From the NCBI GenBank assembly GCA_028279765.1, contig JANQND010000029.1, positions 1-49,954 on the forward strand: DNA of 49,954 nt. Direction: 5' to 3'. Each line of letters begins with the position of its first letter. The first letter of the stretch is position 1. Under the pieces are notes generated by a model. The model had not been told where the DNA came from. It saw only the letters and a program-made list of their open reading frames with translations, and did no database searches. Shown piece by piece: positions 24,215-31,519 of the stretch. The translations under genes and the position numbers were made by a program. The stretch comes from Candidatus Nanoarchaeia archaeon. GTDB lineage: Archaea > Nanobdellota > Nanobdellia > Woesearchaeales > WJIZ01.

Positions 24215-24796
24215 TTAGGTTTTCTTTTTATCCTCGCGAAGATTACCCACTTTCTTATAGGCAATAAAAATCACGATGATGAGTTCAGCCAAAATAACAA
24301 TAGGCCTTGCTATTCTATCAAGTGCCTGAAATGATTGCATAGTTCCAAAAAAGAGTGCAAAGGCTCCACCGAGCATAAAACCTGTTCCAATCCATTCATT
24401 CAGGCTATTTTCTTTTGCAGGTAAATACATACCAACAAAAATAGCCACCAGCGCCAAAAGAGCAGAGATATAGAAGACATATCTGCTATGATTATCACGA
24501 GCAGTATCATAGTTTATATTACACGTGTCGCAGTAATACGCAATAGCACACCCATTTGAATCACGCTCGTAGGCAATAGTTCCTTTTTTCTCTGCGCAGG
24601 AATTCCTATCCTGCTCGCTTACATTGAGTACAGGACAATCCTCTGTATTAATCAATCCCGGGTCCCGTACTAAAGGAGACTTGCAAAAATCATCCCATTC
24701 AGGACTGGGATACACTGCTTCAATAAATGAGAACACAAATACGGAGAAAAGAATACCTACCACAAAGATGATGATGATTTTCCGTATATCGACCAT
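24215..24796 (-). CDS. Membrane protein with extracellular Cys-rich loop
   Basis: 193 residues. One N-terminal hydrophobic helix (6-27), a loop of about 75 residues with seven Cys (FCKS, EDCPVLN, NSCAEKKG, NGCAIAYYCDTCN), and three further helices between about 107 and 180, ending in a Lys-rich tail. The loop is presumably outside the cell and disulfide-bonded. It lies 17 bases after the methylase stop in tandem orientation but upstream in transcription, so it could be the first gene of that unit. Family unknown; similar proteins are common in DPANN genomes as far as I recall. Confidence 0.65.
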   Translation of the reverse strand: MVDIRKIIIIFVVGILFSVFVFSFIEAVYPSPEWDDFCKSPLVRDPGLINTEDCPVLNVSEQDRNSCAEKKGTIAYERDSNGCAIAYYCDTCNINYDTARDNHSRYVFYISALLALVAIFVGMYLPAKENSLNEWIGTGFMLGGAFALFFGTMQSFQALDRIARPIVILAELIIVIFIAYKKVGNLREDKKKT

Positions 24797-24847
24797 AATG
24801 CCTGTAAGTGTTTAAGGTATATAAATGTGTCGTAAGATTTATGTTCA

Positions 24848-25273
24848 TTACCTTTGCTTCCAACCTACCACTATTCCATTTTCAAGGGTAATTCTCAATC
24901 GGTATCTATTAACGCCATCTCGATTATATTTCCAAACCTCTCTTCTTTTCGATTTCAAGACTTTTTCATCTATATCCAATGGCTTTTGTAGCGAGTCAAT
25001 TAGTTGCTCTTCAGTCTGTCCTTGCCAAAACATTCTGTTCATGATCTTTTCTACAACATCTTGATCTTTGTATTTTTCTGTTAATTCAGCAATTCTCTCT
25101 TCTCTTAGCTTCTTTTTAAACCAAATGATGATTCCAGCAATCAATATAAGACACAAGAAGAATAAAGGAGCTCCAATAGACTCAAGGAGAGAGAAGACCA
25201 AAAAGATAGGTACTGAAAGCAACATCAATAGTAATAAACTTTGAGCTTCTTTTTTCGTTATTCGTCTACCCAT
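24848..25273 (-). CDS. Membrane-anchored protein with SmpA-like C-terminal segment
   Basis: 141 residues. Two hydrophobic helices (12-30 and 36-51) are followed by a cytoplasmic Lys/Arg stretch and a domain at 65-141: IMNRMFWQGQTEEQLIDSLQ, DIDEKVLKSKRREVWKYNR and RLRITLENGIVVGWKQR. That pattern (MxWxGMTxxQLxxxxGxP, then VWxYxR, and xVxxW) is seen in small outer-membrane-type SmpA/OmlA-like domains and in several bacterial unknowns. Such wide distribution suggests past gene transfer. No partner gene is evident; function unknown. Confidence 0.6.
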   Translation of the reverse strand: MGRRITKKEAQSLLLLMLLSVPIFLVFSLLESIGAPLFFLCLILIAGIIIWFKKKLREERIAELTEKYKDQDVVEKIMNRMFWQGQTEEQLIDSLQKPLDIDEKVLKSKRREVWKYNRDGVNRYRLRITLENGIVVGWKQR

Positions 25274-25317
25274 ACAAGTATATTAATAAGAAAGCTATTT
25301 AAAATTTCCTCATTGTT

Positions 25318-25569
25318 CTACCGATGAGAACAACCGGGCCAGCAGCAGGGCCTTCGCTTCCCCTTAAGAAGATCCGTTTTCCCCCATTCAATGCGTTTGT
25401 TTCTCGTCTCTTCCTTTTTAGCAGAAGTAATCCAGCAGATCCATTCGTTGCGTGCAAGCGCAGTAAGATCATTCCATTTCTCTTGAAGCTCTGATGAAGA
25501 CAGCAATACTTTTCGTAAGTCTGTCGGTATCTTGTGTACGACTCCTGAGGCTAGGGTTTTCTTAGGCAT
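25318..25569 (-). CDS. YdeI/OmpD-associated-like small protein
   Basis: 83 residues when started at ATG 25569 (an in-frame ATG at 25587 adds six). The sequence MPKKTLASGVVHKIPTDLRK, then ARNEWICWITSAKKEETRN and GKRRPCCWPGCSHR, is a close match to the short YdeI/OmpD-associated proteins widespread in bacteria. The C-terminal CCWPGC is a hallmark. Function in bacteria is poorly known (stress or peptide resistance in some). In an archaeal genome it looks like a gene acquired from bacteria. Identification is confident from the distinctive motifs. Confidence 0.85.
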   Translation of the reverse strand: MPKKTLASGVVHKIPTDLRKVLLSSSELQEKWNDLTALARNEWICWITSAKKEETRNKRIEWGKTDLLKGKRRPCCWPGCSHR

Positions 25570-25774
25570 GTTAACAGACCAATTCAAAGTCTAATTTATT
25601 TAAAGATGTTGTTTAGATTTAGTGAGAGGGGAATCTGCGCTAATCGGTGTTAGGTTCAATTGAGAAAGCTTCATTAACTTATTTAAGATTGGACATATCA
25701 ATATATTTATTAACTTTAAGTCAGATAGAAGCTATAAACAGGTAGTCAAATATATTAACAATAGAATCATAAAC

Positions 25775-26368
25775 ATGAAAAATATCATTTTAACTCTAGC
25801 AATTTTCTTAGTAGTAGTAATGATGGGATGCACAAATGTCGACCAACAACCTGCTGATGATTTAGACACTAATGAAAAGACCGATCAACAACCAACTGAC
25901 AAACCAGCAGATGATTCAATTAATCTGATAATAGAACCAAGATGTACTACAAATGATGATTGTGGTGAAGAGAAAACTTGTTCAGACGGTTCAACCTATT
26001 ATAATAAGGTCTGTAATGATAATATATGCGAGCAAGCAGTTTTTGTAGGAGGATCTCCTTGTGGTAATGAAGCAATACAGATTGATTATAGTTGTCAAAC
26101 AGATGATGATTGCAAATTAGGGGTTCCTTCAAAACTTATGGAATGCTTACCTTGTGACCCTTATGGGTGCAAGTTCTATGATGCTGATGATGATTCAGTT
26201 GAAGCCGTAAATAAAAATTGGAAACCTGATTGTCCCGATACAGAACTTGAACAAATTTGTGCTGCATGTATAGGTGGGATTAGTGGTGAATACAAACTTC
26301 ATTGTATAAACAATAAATGTCACAAGATTACAACTACTGGTAGCAATCAAACAGTAAGCATTGCATAA
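25775..26368 (+). CDS. Cys-rich putative lipoprotein
   Basis: 197 residues with a signal peptide ending in the lipobox VVMMGC, Cys19 being the lipidated residue. After a polar Asp/Thr/Gln linker (20-50) come repeated TxDDC modules (TTNDDCGEEKTCSDGSTYY, CQTDDDCKLGVPSK) with about 16 Cys that probably form disulfides. Anchored outside the cell. The coding sequence is clearly more AT-rich than its neighbours, hinting at recent acquisition. Its TDDDC motifs resemble the Cys-rich secreted protein at 49120 (TDFDCPRSAVC) and other archaeal secreted proteins. Function unknown. Confidence 0.75.
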   Translation: MKNIILTLAIFLVVVMMGCTNVDQQPADDLDTNEKTDQQPTDKPADDSINLIIEPRCTTNDDCGEEKTCSDGSTYYNKVCNDNICEQAVFVGGSPCGNEAIQIDYSCQTDDDCKLGVPSKLMECLPCDPYGCKFYDADDDSVEAVNKNWKPDCPDTELEQICAACIGGISGEYKLHCINNKCHKITTTGSNQTVSIA

Positions 26369-26529
26369 TTTTTTACTATGCGCCAACACAGCATTCTTTT
26401 ATCTAATGGGCTACATACCTTAAGACACGAAACTTTCTCAACTTTTCAGAACGAAATCCGCCCACCCCACTGGACACTGGACATCTGCGCGCACGTAAGC
26501 CATATCAATATCTGCAACTAAAAAAAATC

Positions 26530-27216
26530 ATGCTTGAATACAAACTCACCATAAAGGAATTCCCCAAAGAAGAGCGGCCAAGAGAGCGACTCATGCTGCA
26601 CGGCCCAAAAGCATTGAGTAATGCCGAATTGTTAGCAGTAATTTTAAGAAACGGGTCAAAAAAAGAAAATGTGCTAGAGCTTTCCAGAAGATTGCTTCAG
26701 GAAAACAACCTCAAATCACTCTCCAGAAAACGAATCAACACATTAAGAAACACGTTAGGAATAGGAGAAGCCAAAGCCTGTCAGATTTGCGCATGCTTCG
26801 AATTGTCAAGAAGGTTGGCTGCCTTCTCTGAACAGAAAGGCTCATCTATTACACAGGCAAAAGATATTGCAAGACGAATGATTCCCTCAATGTCCTCATT
26901 GAAGAAAGAGCATTTTAAAGCGCTATTCCTCAACACAAGGCAGGCAATAATCAAAGAAGAAACAATCTTTATCGGAACCCTAAACTCTTCTCTCATTCAT
27001 CCCCGCGAAATTTTCTCTGCCGCAATCGAGGAAGGAGCCGCAGCAATAATCCTATTACACAACCATCCTTCCGGAGACCCCCTCCCAAGCGAAGAAGATG
27101 AAGAAGTAACAGCGCAGCTCGTGCAGGCAGGAAAAATAATAGGAATCGAAGTTCTCGACCACATTATTATTGGGCATAAGAAGTATTTCAGTTTCAAAGA
27201 GCATGGCCGCTGCTAA
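26530..27216 (+). CDS. radC: RadC/JAB-domain protein
   Basis: 228 residues, family length. N-terminal helix-hairpin-helix region (PRERLMLHGPKALSNAELL, then INTLRNTLGIGEAKACQI) and C-terminal JAB/MPN metalloprotease-like domain with Glu, HNHPSGDPLPSEED (His-x-His-x10-Asp zinc ligands). RadC was named for DNA repair but its function is uncertain. Common in bacteria and reported in DPANN archaea, often in accessory regions. It overlaps the convergent winged-helix gene by four bases. Start ATG 26530 follows an A-rich stretch without clear ribosome site. Confidence 0.93.
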   Translation: MLEYKLTIKEFPKEERPRERLMLHGPKALSNAELLAVILRNGSKKENVLELSRRLLQENNLKSLSRKRINTLRNTLGIGEAKACQICACFELSRRLAAFSEQKGSSITQAKDIARRMIPSMSSLKKEHFKALFLNTRQAIIKEETIFIGTLNSSLIHPREIFSAAIEEGAAAIILLHNHPSGDPLPSEEDEEVTAQLVQAGKIIGIEVLDHIIIGHKKYFSFKEHGRC

Positions 27217-27485
27217 GACGAAGCCAGCTTATCTCGTATCACTTTTCCCTTTTCAGTAAGCTCATAGAGCCTTCCGGTCTTCTGCTCAGGGTTAAGAAGC
27301 CGGACAAAGCCATTTTTCTTGAACTCATTAAGAATACGGGAGGTATGGTTTAAAGAATACTTAGACTTGTGTGCTATCTCTGTTGGCGTCTCTTTCTCTC
27401 CAATGTGGATAAGGATTTCTCTTCGTTGCTTTCCTCTTTTAATCCAGCTCAGGTCAGAATCAAGAGGGGTGTGCGATTTTGGCAT
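27213..27485 (-). CDS. Winged-helix regulator
   Basis: 90 residues from ATG 27485, which reads MPKSHTPLDSDLSWIKRGKQ; the frame continues upstream but that part is hydrophobic and unrelated. The winged helix is WIKRGKQRREILIHIGEKET, PTEIAHKSKYSLNHTSRILN (helix-turn-helix) and VRLLNPEQKTGRLYELTEKG (wing), as in ArsR/MarR-like archaeal regulators. Presumably a DNA-binding repressor or activator. AAAGAGGTAA lies about 20 bases upstream on the opposite strand only as CCTC, so the ribosome site is weak and the mRNA may be leaderless. Confidence 0.78.
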   Translation of the reverse strand: MPKSHTPLDSDLSWIKRGKQRREILIHIGEKETPTEIAHKSKYSLNHTSRILNEFKKNGFVRLLNPEQKTGRLYELTEKGKVIRDKLASS

Positions 27486-27581
27486 ATTGCCCCTAAAGAG
27501 GTAAATCAATAATAATCTTATCTCAAATATATACCCAATCAATACCAAAAAAGATATAAATAAGGCAATCACAGCAAGTAC

Positions 27582-27731
27582 ATGGATAAAGCCACAGGAA
27601 GAATTATTGCAACAAAAAAAGAGTCCCTGCATAACAAAAAGAAGCACGTCCTTGAGGTGGAGATTGACCAGTACGACAAGCAGCTTCTTAACTGGCAAAA
27701 CCAGAGGATCAGAATTGTTAGGGCAGAATAG
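27582..27731 (+). CDS. Very small protein, 49 residues
   Basis: An ATG frame of 49 codons in an otherwise empty 340-base gap. It begins MDKATGRIIATKKESLHN and contains KKHVLEVEIDQYDKQLLN. A good TATA box, GATATAAATAAG (27553-27564), lies 18-29 bases upstream, the right distance for a leaderless mRNA. The EVEID region weakly resembles the first strands of the small paralogs at 10455, 14730 and 15191 (YEIEMD), so it may be a truncated relative. The assignment rests on promoter position and sensible composition only. Confidence 0.5.
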   Translation: MDKATGRIIATKKESLHNKKKHVLEVEIDQYDKQLLNWQNQRIRIVRAE

Positions 27732-27825
27732 AAGACTAAAAAGGGAAGGAGATGCGTTTCAGGAGAGTTCTTTATTTTCCATACTAACAAAAAGATATTT
27801 AAAGAAGTATTCTTAAAATCAGTGC

Positions 27826-28143
27826 ATGCCAAGAGGAAGACCGGTAAAATCAGACATCAGGCAAAACATGGTAGAGATTCTCTACTTCATGAAAAAAGGA
27901 TACGGCTATGACATCTATAAAGCATATCGGGACCTTTTCCCTGCCGTCACCATGCGTTCTATCTACTATCACCTAAGCAAAGGTATTGAAACAGAAGAGT
28001 TTAAAATTGATGAAGTAAAAAAAGAGCAGGGAGAATATTCCTGGGGCAACACCGTTACCAAGACGTACTACGCACTCGGCCCCAAAGCAAAACCCTCTAT
28101 GAAAAAGGAAGTAAAAGAGTATTTCGATAATAAGAAAAAGTAA
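27826..28143 (+). CDS. PadR-like winged-helix protein
   Basis: 105 residues, strongly basic. MPRGRPVKSDIRQNMVEIL opens the domain, followed by GYGYDIYKAYRDLFPAVTMRS (the GYGYDIY pattern and helix pair of PadR-type proteins), SIYYHLSKGIETEEFKIDE, and the wing GNTVTKTYYALG. Probably a DNA-binding regulator. TATA-like AGATATTTAAAG lies 28-38 bases upstream, so a leaderless mRNA is likely. It is followed by a strong inverted-repeat element that could end its transcript. Confidence 0.78.
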   Translation: MPRGRPVKSDIRQNMVEILYFMKKGYGYDIYKAYRDLFPAVTMRSIYYHLSKGIETEEFKIDEVKKEQGEYSWGNTVTKTYYALGPKAKPSMKKEVKEYFDNKKK

Positions 28144-28161
28144 TTCGTAGATCCTTCTCTA

Positions 28162-28247
28162 GAAAACAACAATGGCGCAAATGGGCGAAGTCTCTGAGCC
28201 CAAGGTTTTCGAAGAAAACCGGTTTGCCTGCCGTTATTGTTGTTTTC
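28162..28247. other. Y-shaped inverted-repeat element
   Basis: An 86-base segment between convergent genes that can fold almost completely. Outer stem: GAAAACAACAAT (28162-28173) with ATTGTTGTTTTC (28236-28247), 12 perfect pairs. It continues as GGC and GCAAA pairing with TTTGC and GCC, with CT and GTT bulges. Two apical hairpins follow: GGGC/GCCC around 28183-28201 and GGTTTTC-gaa-GAAAACC (28204-28220). It might be a two-way terminator, a small structured RNA or a MITE-like remnant with terminal inverted repeats. No flanking duplication is obvious. Confidence 0.6.
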
Positions 28248-28267
28248 AATAGTAACCCTAAATATTA

Positions 28268-28963
28268 TTATTTCATCTTTCGAAAAAATCCAAACAACGC
28301 AAAGGCCTCACGCTTAGACAAAAAACTCTTCCCGATCAATCGCTTCCACACCTTTTTTTGTGTCTCCTTTTTCTCAAGAGTAGAAAAACCAGCCGTGTCA
28401 ATCACCTGAGAAATCAAAGCCAATAAACGATTCTTCTCAGCGCGGCCAATAGGAGTAATAGATTCTCCTACTTTTTTCCTGGAGGAAGCCTTAAACAGCT
28501 CATACAAGACGACCGCAACCGCATGACTCAAATTTAAAGCAGGATACTTGACAGAACTAGGAATAGTCACCACAAAATCACATAAAGCAATCTCATCGTT
28601 ATGCAGGCCCTCTCCCTCCCGACCAAACAATAACCCAATATGTTGCTTTTTCTTATCAAGAGGCAAAAAAACTGAAGCAAGATCTTCTGCAGAAAGTGGA
28701 CTGCGGGGAATATTAAAATCAGTACCAACACGAGAAGTAGTCCCCACAAGCGTATCAAATTTCTTCAAATAAGAAGCATCCTTCACTTTTGCTTTCTTCA
28801 GAATAGGCAAAGCATGCTTTGCACGTTTGACAGCATCAAGCTCCTTGGCATCGCATAAAGGATTAATAAGAACCAAATCAGAAAAACCAAAATTCGCCAT
28901 GCTACGTGCTACTGCTCCTACATGCGATGCCCATTGCGATTCCACAAGTACAATACTTATCAT
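28268..28963 (-). CDS. trmJ: TrmJ-like tRNA 2'-O-methyltransferase (SpoU family)
   Basis: 231 residues. SpoU/SPOUT knot motifs: VLVESQWASHVGAVARSMAN (motif 1), GLLFGREGEGLHNDEI (motif 2) and YPALNLSHAVAVVLYELF (motif 3). The C-terminal 60 residues (LLALISQVIDTAGF and ETQKKVWKRLIGKSFLSKRE) are the dimer tail typical of TrmJ. It methylates the ribose at position 32 of tRNA in bacteria and archaea. Convergent with the PadR-like gene; the inverted-repeat element lies between. Assignment to TrmJ instead of another SpoU subclass is good but not certain. Confidence 0.9.
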   Translation of the reverse strand: MISIVLVESQWASHVGAVARSMANFGFSDLVLINPLCDAKELDAVKRAKHALPILKKAKVKDASYLKKFDTLVGTTSRVGTDFNIPRSPLSAEDLASVFLPLDKKKQHIGLLFGREGEGLHNDEIALCDFVVTIPSSVKYPALNLSHAVAVVLYELFKASSRKKVGESITPIGRAEKNRLLALISQVIDTAGFSTLEKKETQKKVWKRLIGKSFLSKREAFALFGFFRKMK

Positions 28964-28995
28964 AAGAAGAGAATCATAACTGAATATTTAAAACC

Positions 28996-30294
28996 CTAAC
29001 CCAGCCCAAGGGCAGAAAGCAGGCCTAACCCATACCGAATAGCTAAAGCGCAAAGTAAGGTAAAAATAAAGAGCAATCCAATAAATATCCATACCTTATC
29101 TGCCTTGGCGCCCTTTCCCATGATCTTCTCCAGTGCAACCTTAAGCATACGGCCGCCGTCAGTAATCATCAAAGGCAAGAGATTCATTAGGCCGATAGCA
29201 AGATTAATGAAATAAAACCATCTCAGCAGTCCTTTAAGCCAAAAGAAAGCACCGCCTACTGAAGAATATTCTTCATTAATACGGCGCTCGTTTTGAATTC
29301 CTAAAATCCCAATATATCCTTTCTCAGGATCATCGGGAGATGCTTTCGTAGTAAGTGTATAGGAGCTGCCGTTCATAGTAGTAAACGAGATGGATTGATC
29401 AGGTTTAAGATCGCCGATTTCTGTTGAAAAGCTCTGATAATCAAGGACCTCAGCTCCATTTACCGAAGTAATAACCATACCGGCGCTCATGCCTGCCTGC
29501 TGCGCCGGAAAATCGTGCATCACATCAGTAAAGGAAAAGCCAACGGGGTGCGTGATGTTGTTCTCTATAGGAGTAAGAACAAAACTGAAAAACAGAGCAA
29601 CAAGAATAGCAAACACGATATTAATCATAGGCCCTGCTGCAAAGATACTGTATTGCACAATATCAGAATCCTTCTGCATTTTTTTCTCGTCCGGCTCTAC
29701 AAACGCCAAAGGAAACACAGGAAGAAACAAAGAAAAAACTCCTAAGCCGCTGGACTTCACCGGAACCTTATGGGCACGTGCGACAATACCATGTGCAAAC
29801 TCATGGATAAGAACAGTTACAAAGATAGTAATCAGAAAATGCCAAAAGGACAAATAGCCAATACCCGGAATATTAGTAAGAGGCAAGACTAAAGCAACAC
29901 CCTCAGAAGTCTCCTTAGGTGTCACAAATAGGTTGAAGAGCATATAGAGAATATTTGCCGAGATAAAAAGAAGCCCGGCAAACCCAAAGCCGATAAAGCA
30001 ATAACCGATAAGCTTGACAAGCTCGCGATATTTCTCTGCTACGGTATCCATGAACTTCAGGCCGAACTTCGTTTTCCATAGAACCGCATAGATCAAAGGA
30101 ATATTAAACACTTTGAGCATAACCTGATAATCCAGTTTCTTTCTATGCCGAATGATCAGAAAAAGCATGATAATCATAAACACAACCGCGCTTGCGGTAT
30201 CAAAATTAACATATCTTCCGACCGTAAAATAGGATAGCGGAAATGCAAATAGAACAAATAAAAATGATCCTAAAGAAAAGCGCCTTTTCCCCAT
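28996..30294 (-). CDS. Site-2 protease family metalloprotease (M50) with PDZ domain
   Basis: 432 residues. Zinc motif HEFAHG at about 164-169, the second site NLLPLMITDGGRM with the catalytic Asp near 380, at least six hydrophobic helices, and an inserted PDZ domain at about 255-335 (PAQQAGMSAGMVITSVNG). Members cleave transmembrane segments of regulators inside the membrane. The N-terminal 120 residues add helices and a positively charged segment. It stands alone in this orientation; substrates are unknown. Start ATG 30294 lies about 30 bases after an AT-rich stretch, probably leaderless. Confidence 0.9.
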   Translation of the reverse strand: MGKRRFSLGSFLFVLFAFPLSYFTVGRYVNFDTASAVVFMIIMLFLIIRHRKKLDYQVMLKVFNIPLIYAVLWKTKFGLKFMDTVAEKYRELVKLIGYCFIGFGFAGLLFISANILYMLFNLFVTPKETSEGVALVLPLTNIPGIGYLSFWHFLITIFVTVLIHEFAHGIVARAHKVPVKSSGLGVFSLFLPVFPLAFVEPDEKKMQKDSDIVQYSIFAAGPMINIVFAILVALFFSFVLTPIENNITHPVGFSFTDVMHDFPAQQAGMSAGMVITSVNGAEVLDYQSFSTEIGDLKPDQSISFTTMNGSSYTLTTKASPDDPEKGYIGILGIQNERRINEEYSSVGGAFFWLKGLLRWFYFINLAIGLMNLLPLMITDGGRMLKVALEKIMGKGAKADKVWIFIGLLFIFTLLCALAIRYGLGLLSALGLG

Positions 30295-30380
30295 AGTAAA
30301 GGTTGAACGATAACGGTTTTTAAATATTCCTATTTATATCGAATGACAATGAAAAGAAAGGATGGAATAGAAATGAAGAG

Positions 30381-30542
30381 TTATTTCTTTCTCACTGTTC
30401 GCAACTGCTTGCTTGAGCATTTGCGGCAGGAAATCTTTCCCTGAATCACTTTCATATTGGGAGCCCTAATTTTACTCTTGCATGATCTACATACAAAGAT
30501 ATTCTTAAAGCGCCTTGTTTCTGCTTCTGCAAATTTTGCCAT
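30381..30542 (-). CDS. rpl40e: Ribosomal protein eL40
   Basis: A 53-residue zinc-ribbon protein: MAKFAEAETRRFKNIFVCRS then CKSKIRAPNMKVIQGKISC and RKCSSKQLRTVRKK. The ligands are Cys18, Cys21, Cys39 and Cys42 (C-x2-C and C-x2-C). Length and pattern agree with archaeal L40e, a large-subunit protein (fused to ubiquitin in eukaryotes). It lies 25 bases after the aIF5A stop in the same direction, so both are probably in one translation operon. The gene is short and easily missed. Confidence 0.9.
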   Translation of the reverse strand: MAKFAEAETRRFKNIFVCRSCKSKIRAPNMKVIQGKISCRKCSSKQLRTVRKK

Positions 30543-30567
30543 ACTAATTCACCGTTATTTATGAGTA

Positions 30568-30963
30568 TTATCCGTTAACCTGCTTCATAACCTTATCATC
30601 AAGGATGATCCAGTAGCTCACTGAGCTTCCCTCTTTAACTGCATCTTTGAGTTCTTCAGGAATCTCAAGGTCGAAGGTTTCATAGGACTCGTTGTCCATC
30701 ACGTTTGCCATATTGCCTGCAATAGACAACACCTGAGCATTTTTTTTCTCAACAATAGGAGTATCCACATGATCGTGGCCAGGAGCAACAATAACGCGCT
30801 TCTTGCCGTCAACTAAACCAACACCAGTAAGACGTATTTTTGCGTGGCCATGCTTTCCTGGCCTGCTTACCTGCATATCAGATACCTTGCAGGCAATACC
30901 TTCGATAACAATATAATTTCCTTTTTTTAACGTCCCAATTGATACTGGTTTTGTCTCTCCCAT
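30568..30963 (-). CDS. eif5a: Translation factor aIF5A
   Basis: 131 residues, family length. Lys37 in SRPGKHGHAK is the lysine converted to hypusine in archaea and eukaryotes. Two beta domains follow (GKKRVIVAPGHDHVDTPIVE and FDLEIPEELKDAVKEGSSV). It assists ribosomes stalled on difficult peptide bonds. GGTGAT lies before the ATG. The promoter contains TATCCGATAG immediately upstream of a TTTTTAAAT TATA box. eL40 follows in the same operon. The deoxyhypusine synthase gene is not in this window. Confidence 0.95.
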   Translation of the reverse strand: MGETKPVSIGTLKKGNYIVIEGIACKVSDMQVSRPGKHGHAKIRLTGVGLVDGKKRVIVAPGHDHVDTPIVEKKNAQVLSIAGNMANVMDNESYETFDLEIPEELKDAVKEGSSVSYWIILDDKVMKQVNG

Positions 30964-31000
30964 GTATTCATCACCTATTCTCCAATTGAATTGAGAAGTG

Positions 31001-31020
31001 ATTTAAAAAGCTATCGGATA
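31001..31020 (-). promoter_or_regulatory. Promoter of aIF5A
   Basis: Minus-strand TATCCGATAG (31011-31020) directly followed by CTTTTTAAAT (31001-31010). The first ten bases differ from the element upstream of paralog B by one base, and the spacing to TATA is the same. Confidence 0.45.
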
Positions 31021-31225
31021 ACATGGGATTTACCAAAGTTAGTTTTTTTGAGGCAATACGCAAATTTGTATGTAGGGAAGGAACGAATTTTGCTTGGCAA
31101 AAGAGCGAAGCGGTCGCTCTGAACCATAGTGAGGGAGTACAAAATAATACAAAATGGCCAAATATATACATTATTGATAATGGGAATCAATATAATTAAT
31201 AAATAACCTATGTATTTTTTCTTTT

Positions 31226-31519
31226 ATGACTATGGACATGGGAAATTTTCATGCTTTTTTCCCCAAAGGCTGTTACAGGGAAACAATCACAGCAAAAAGA
31301 AAAAAAATATTCGCTGCTCTGGATAGTACAATCCTTGGGGAAAATTTTGATGTGGTTGCTTTTGAGAAAGCAAAGCAAGCATATCTTAATGCAATGCATT
31401 CTGAGAAGGAAAGAAAAGCTTTCTCAAGGCTAAATGAACTGATTGCACCTCTTTTTTTACTCATGCTGAAGCAAGGATTTTCAAAAGAAGAATTACAAAA
31501 TTATAGAGGTATGGTATGA
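31226..31519 (+). CDS. Small helical protein preceding a flavoprotein
   Basis: 97 residues, all helical by appearance, with one Cys and no membrane segment. It could start at ATG 31226, 31232 or 31238. Its last four bases overlap the ATG of the flavoprotein gene, so both are co-translated and may interact. The pattern (AFFPKGCYRETITAKRKKIF, then FEKAKQAYLNAMHSEKER) is not one I recognise. The operon continues with a small membrane protein. Confidence 0.65.
   Translation: MTMDMGNFHAFFPKGCYRETITAKRKKIFAALDSTILGENFDVVAFEKAKQAYLNAMHSEKERKAFSRLNELIAPLFLLMLKQGFSKEELQNYRGMV

Noticed and set aside
26369-26529. Regulatory or RNA element between the lipoprotein and radC
   Set aside because: No convincing hairpin or TATA box; only a short CTGGACA direct repeat.
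30964-31225. Small reverse frame in the gap upstream of aIF5A
   Set aside because: Poor composition and lies across the aIF5A promoter; only promoters are supported here.
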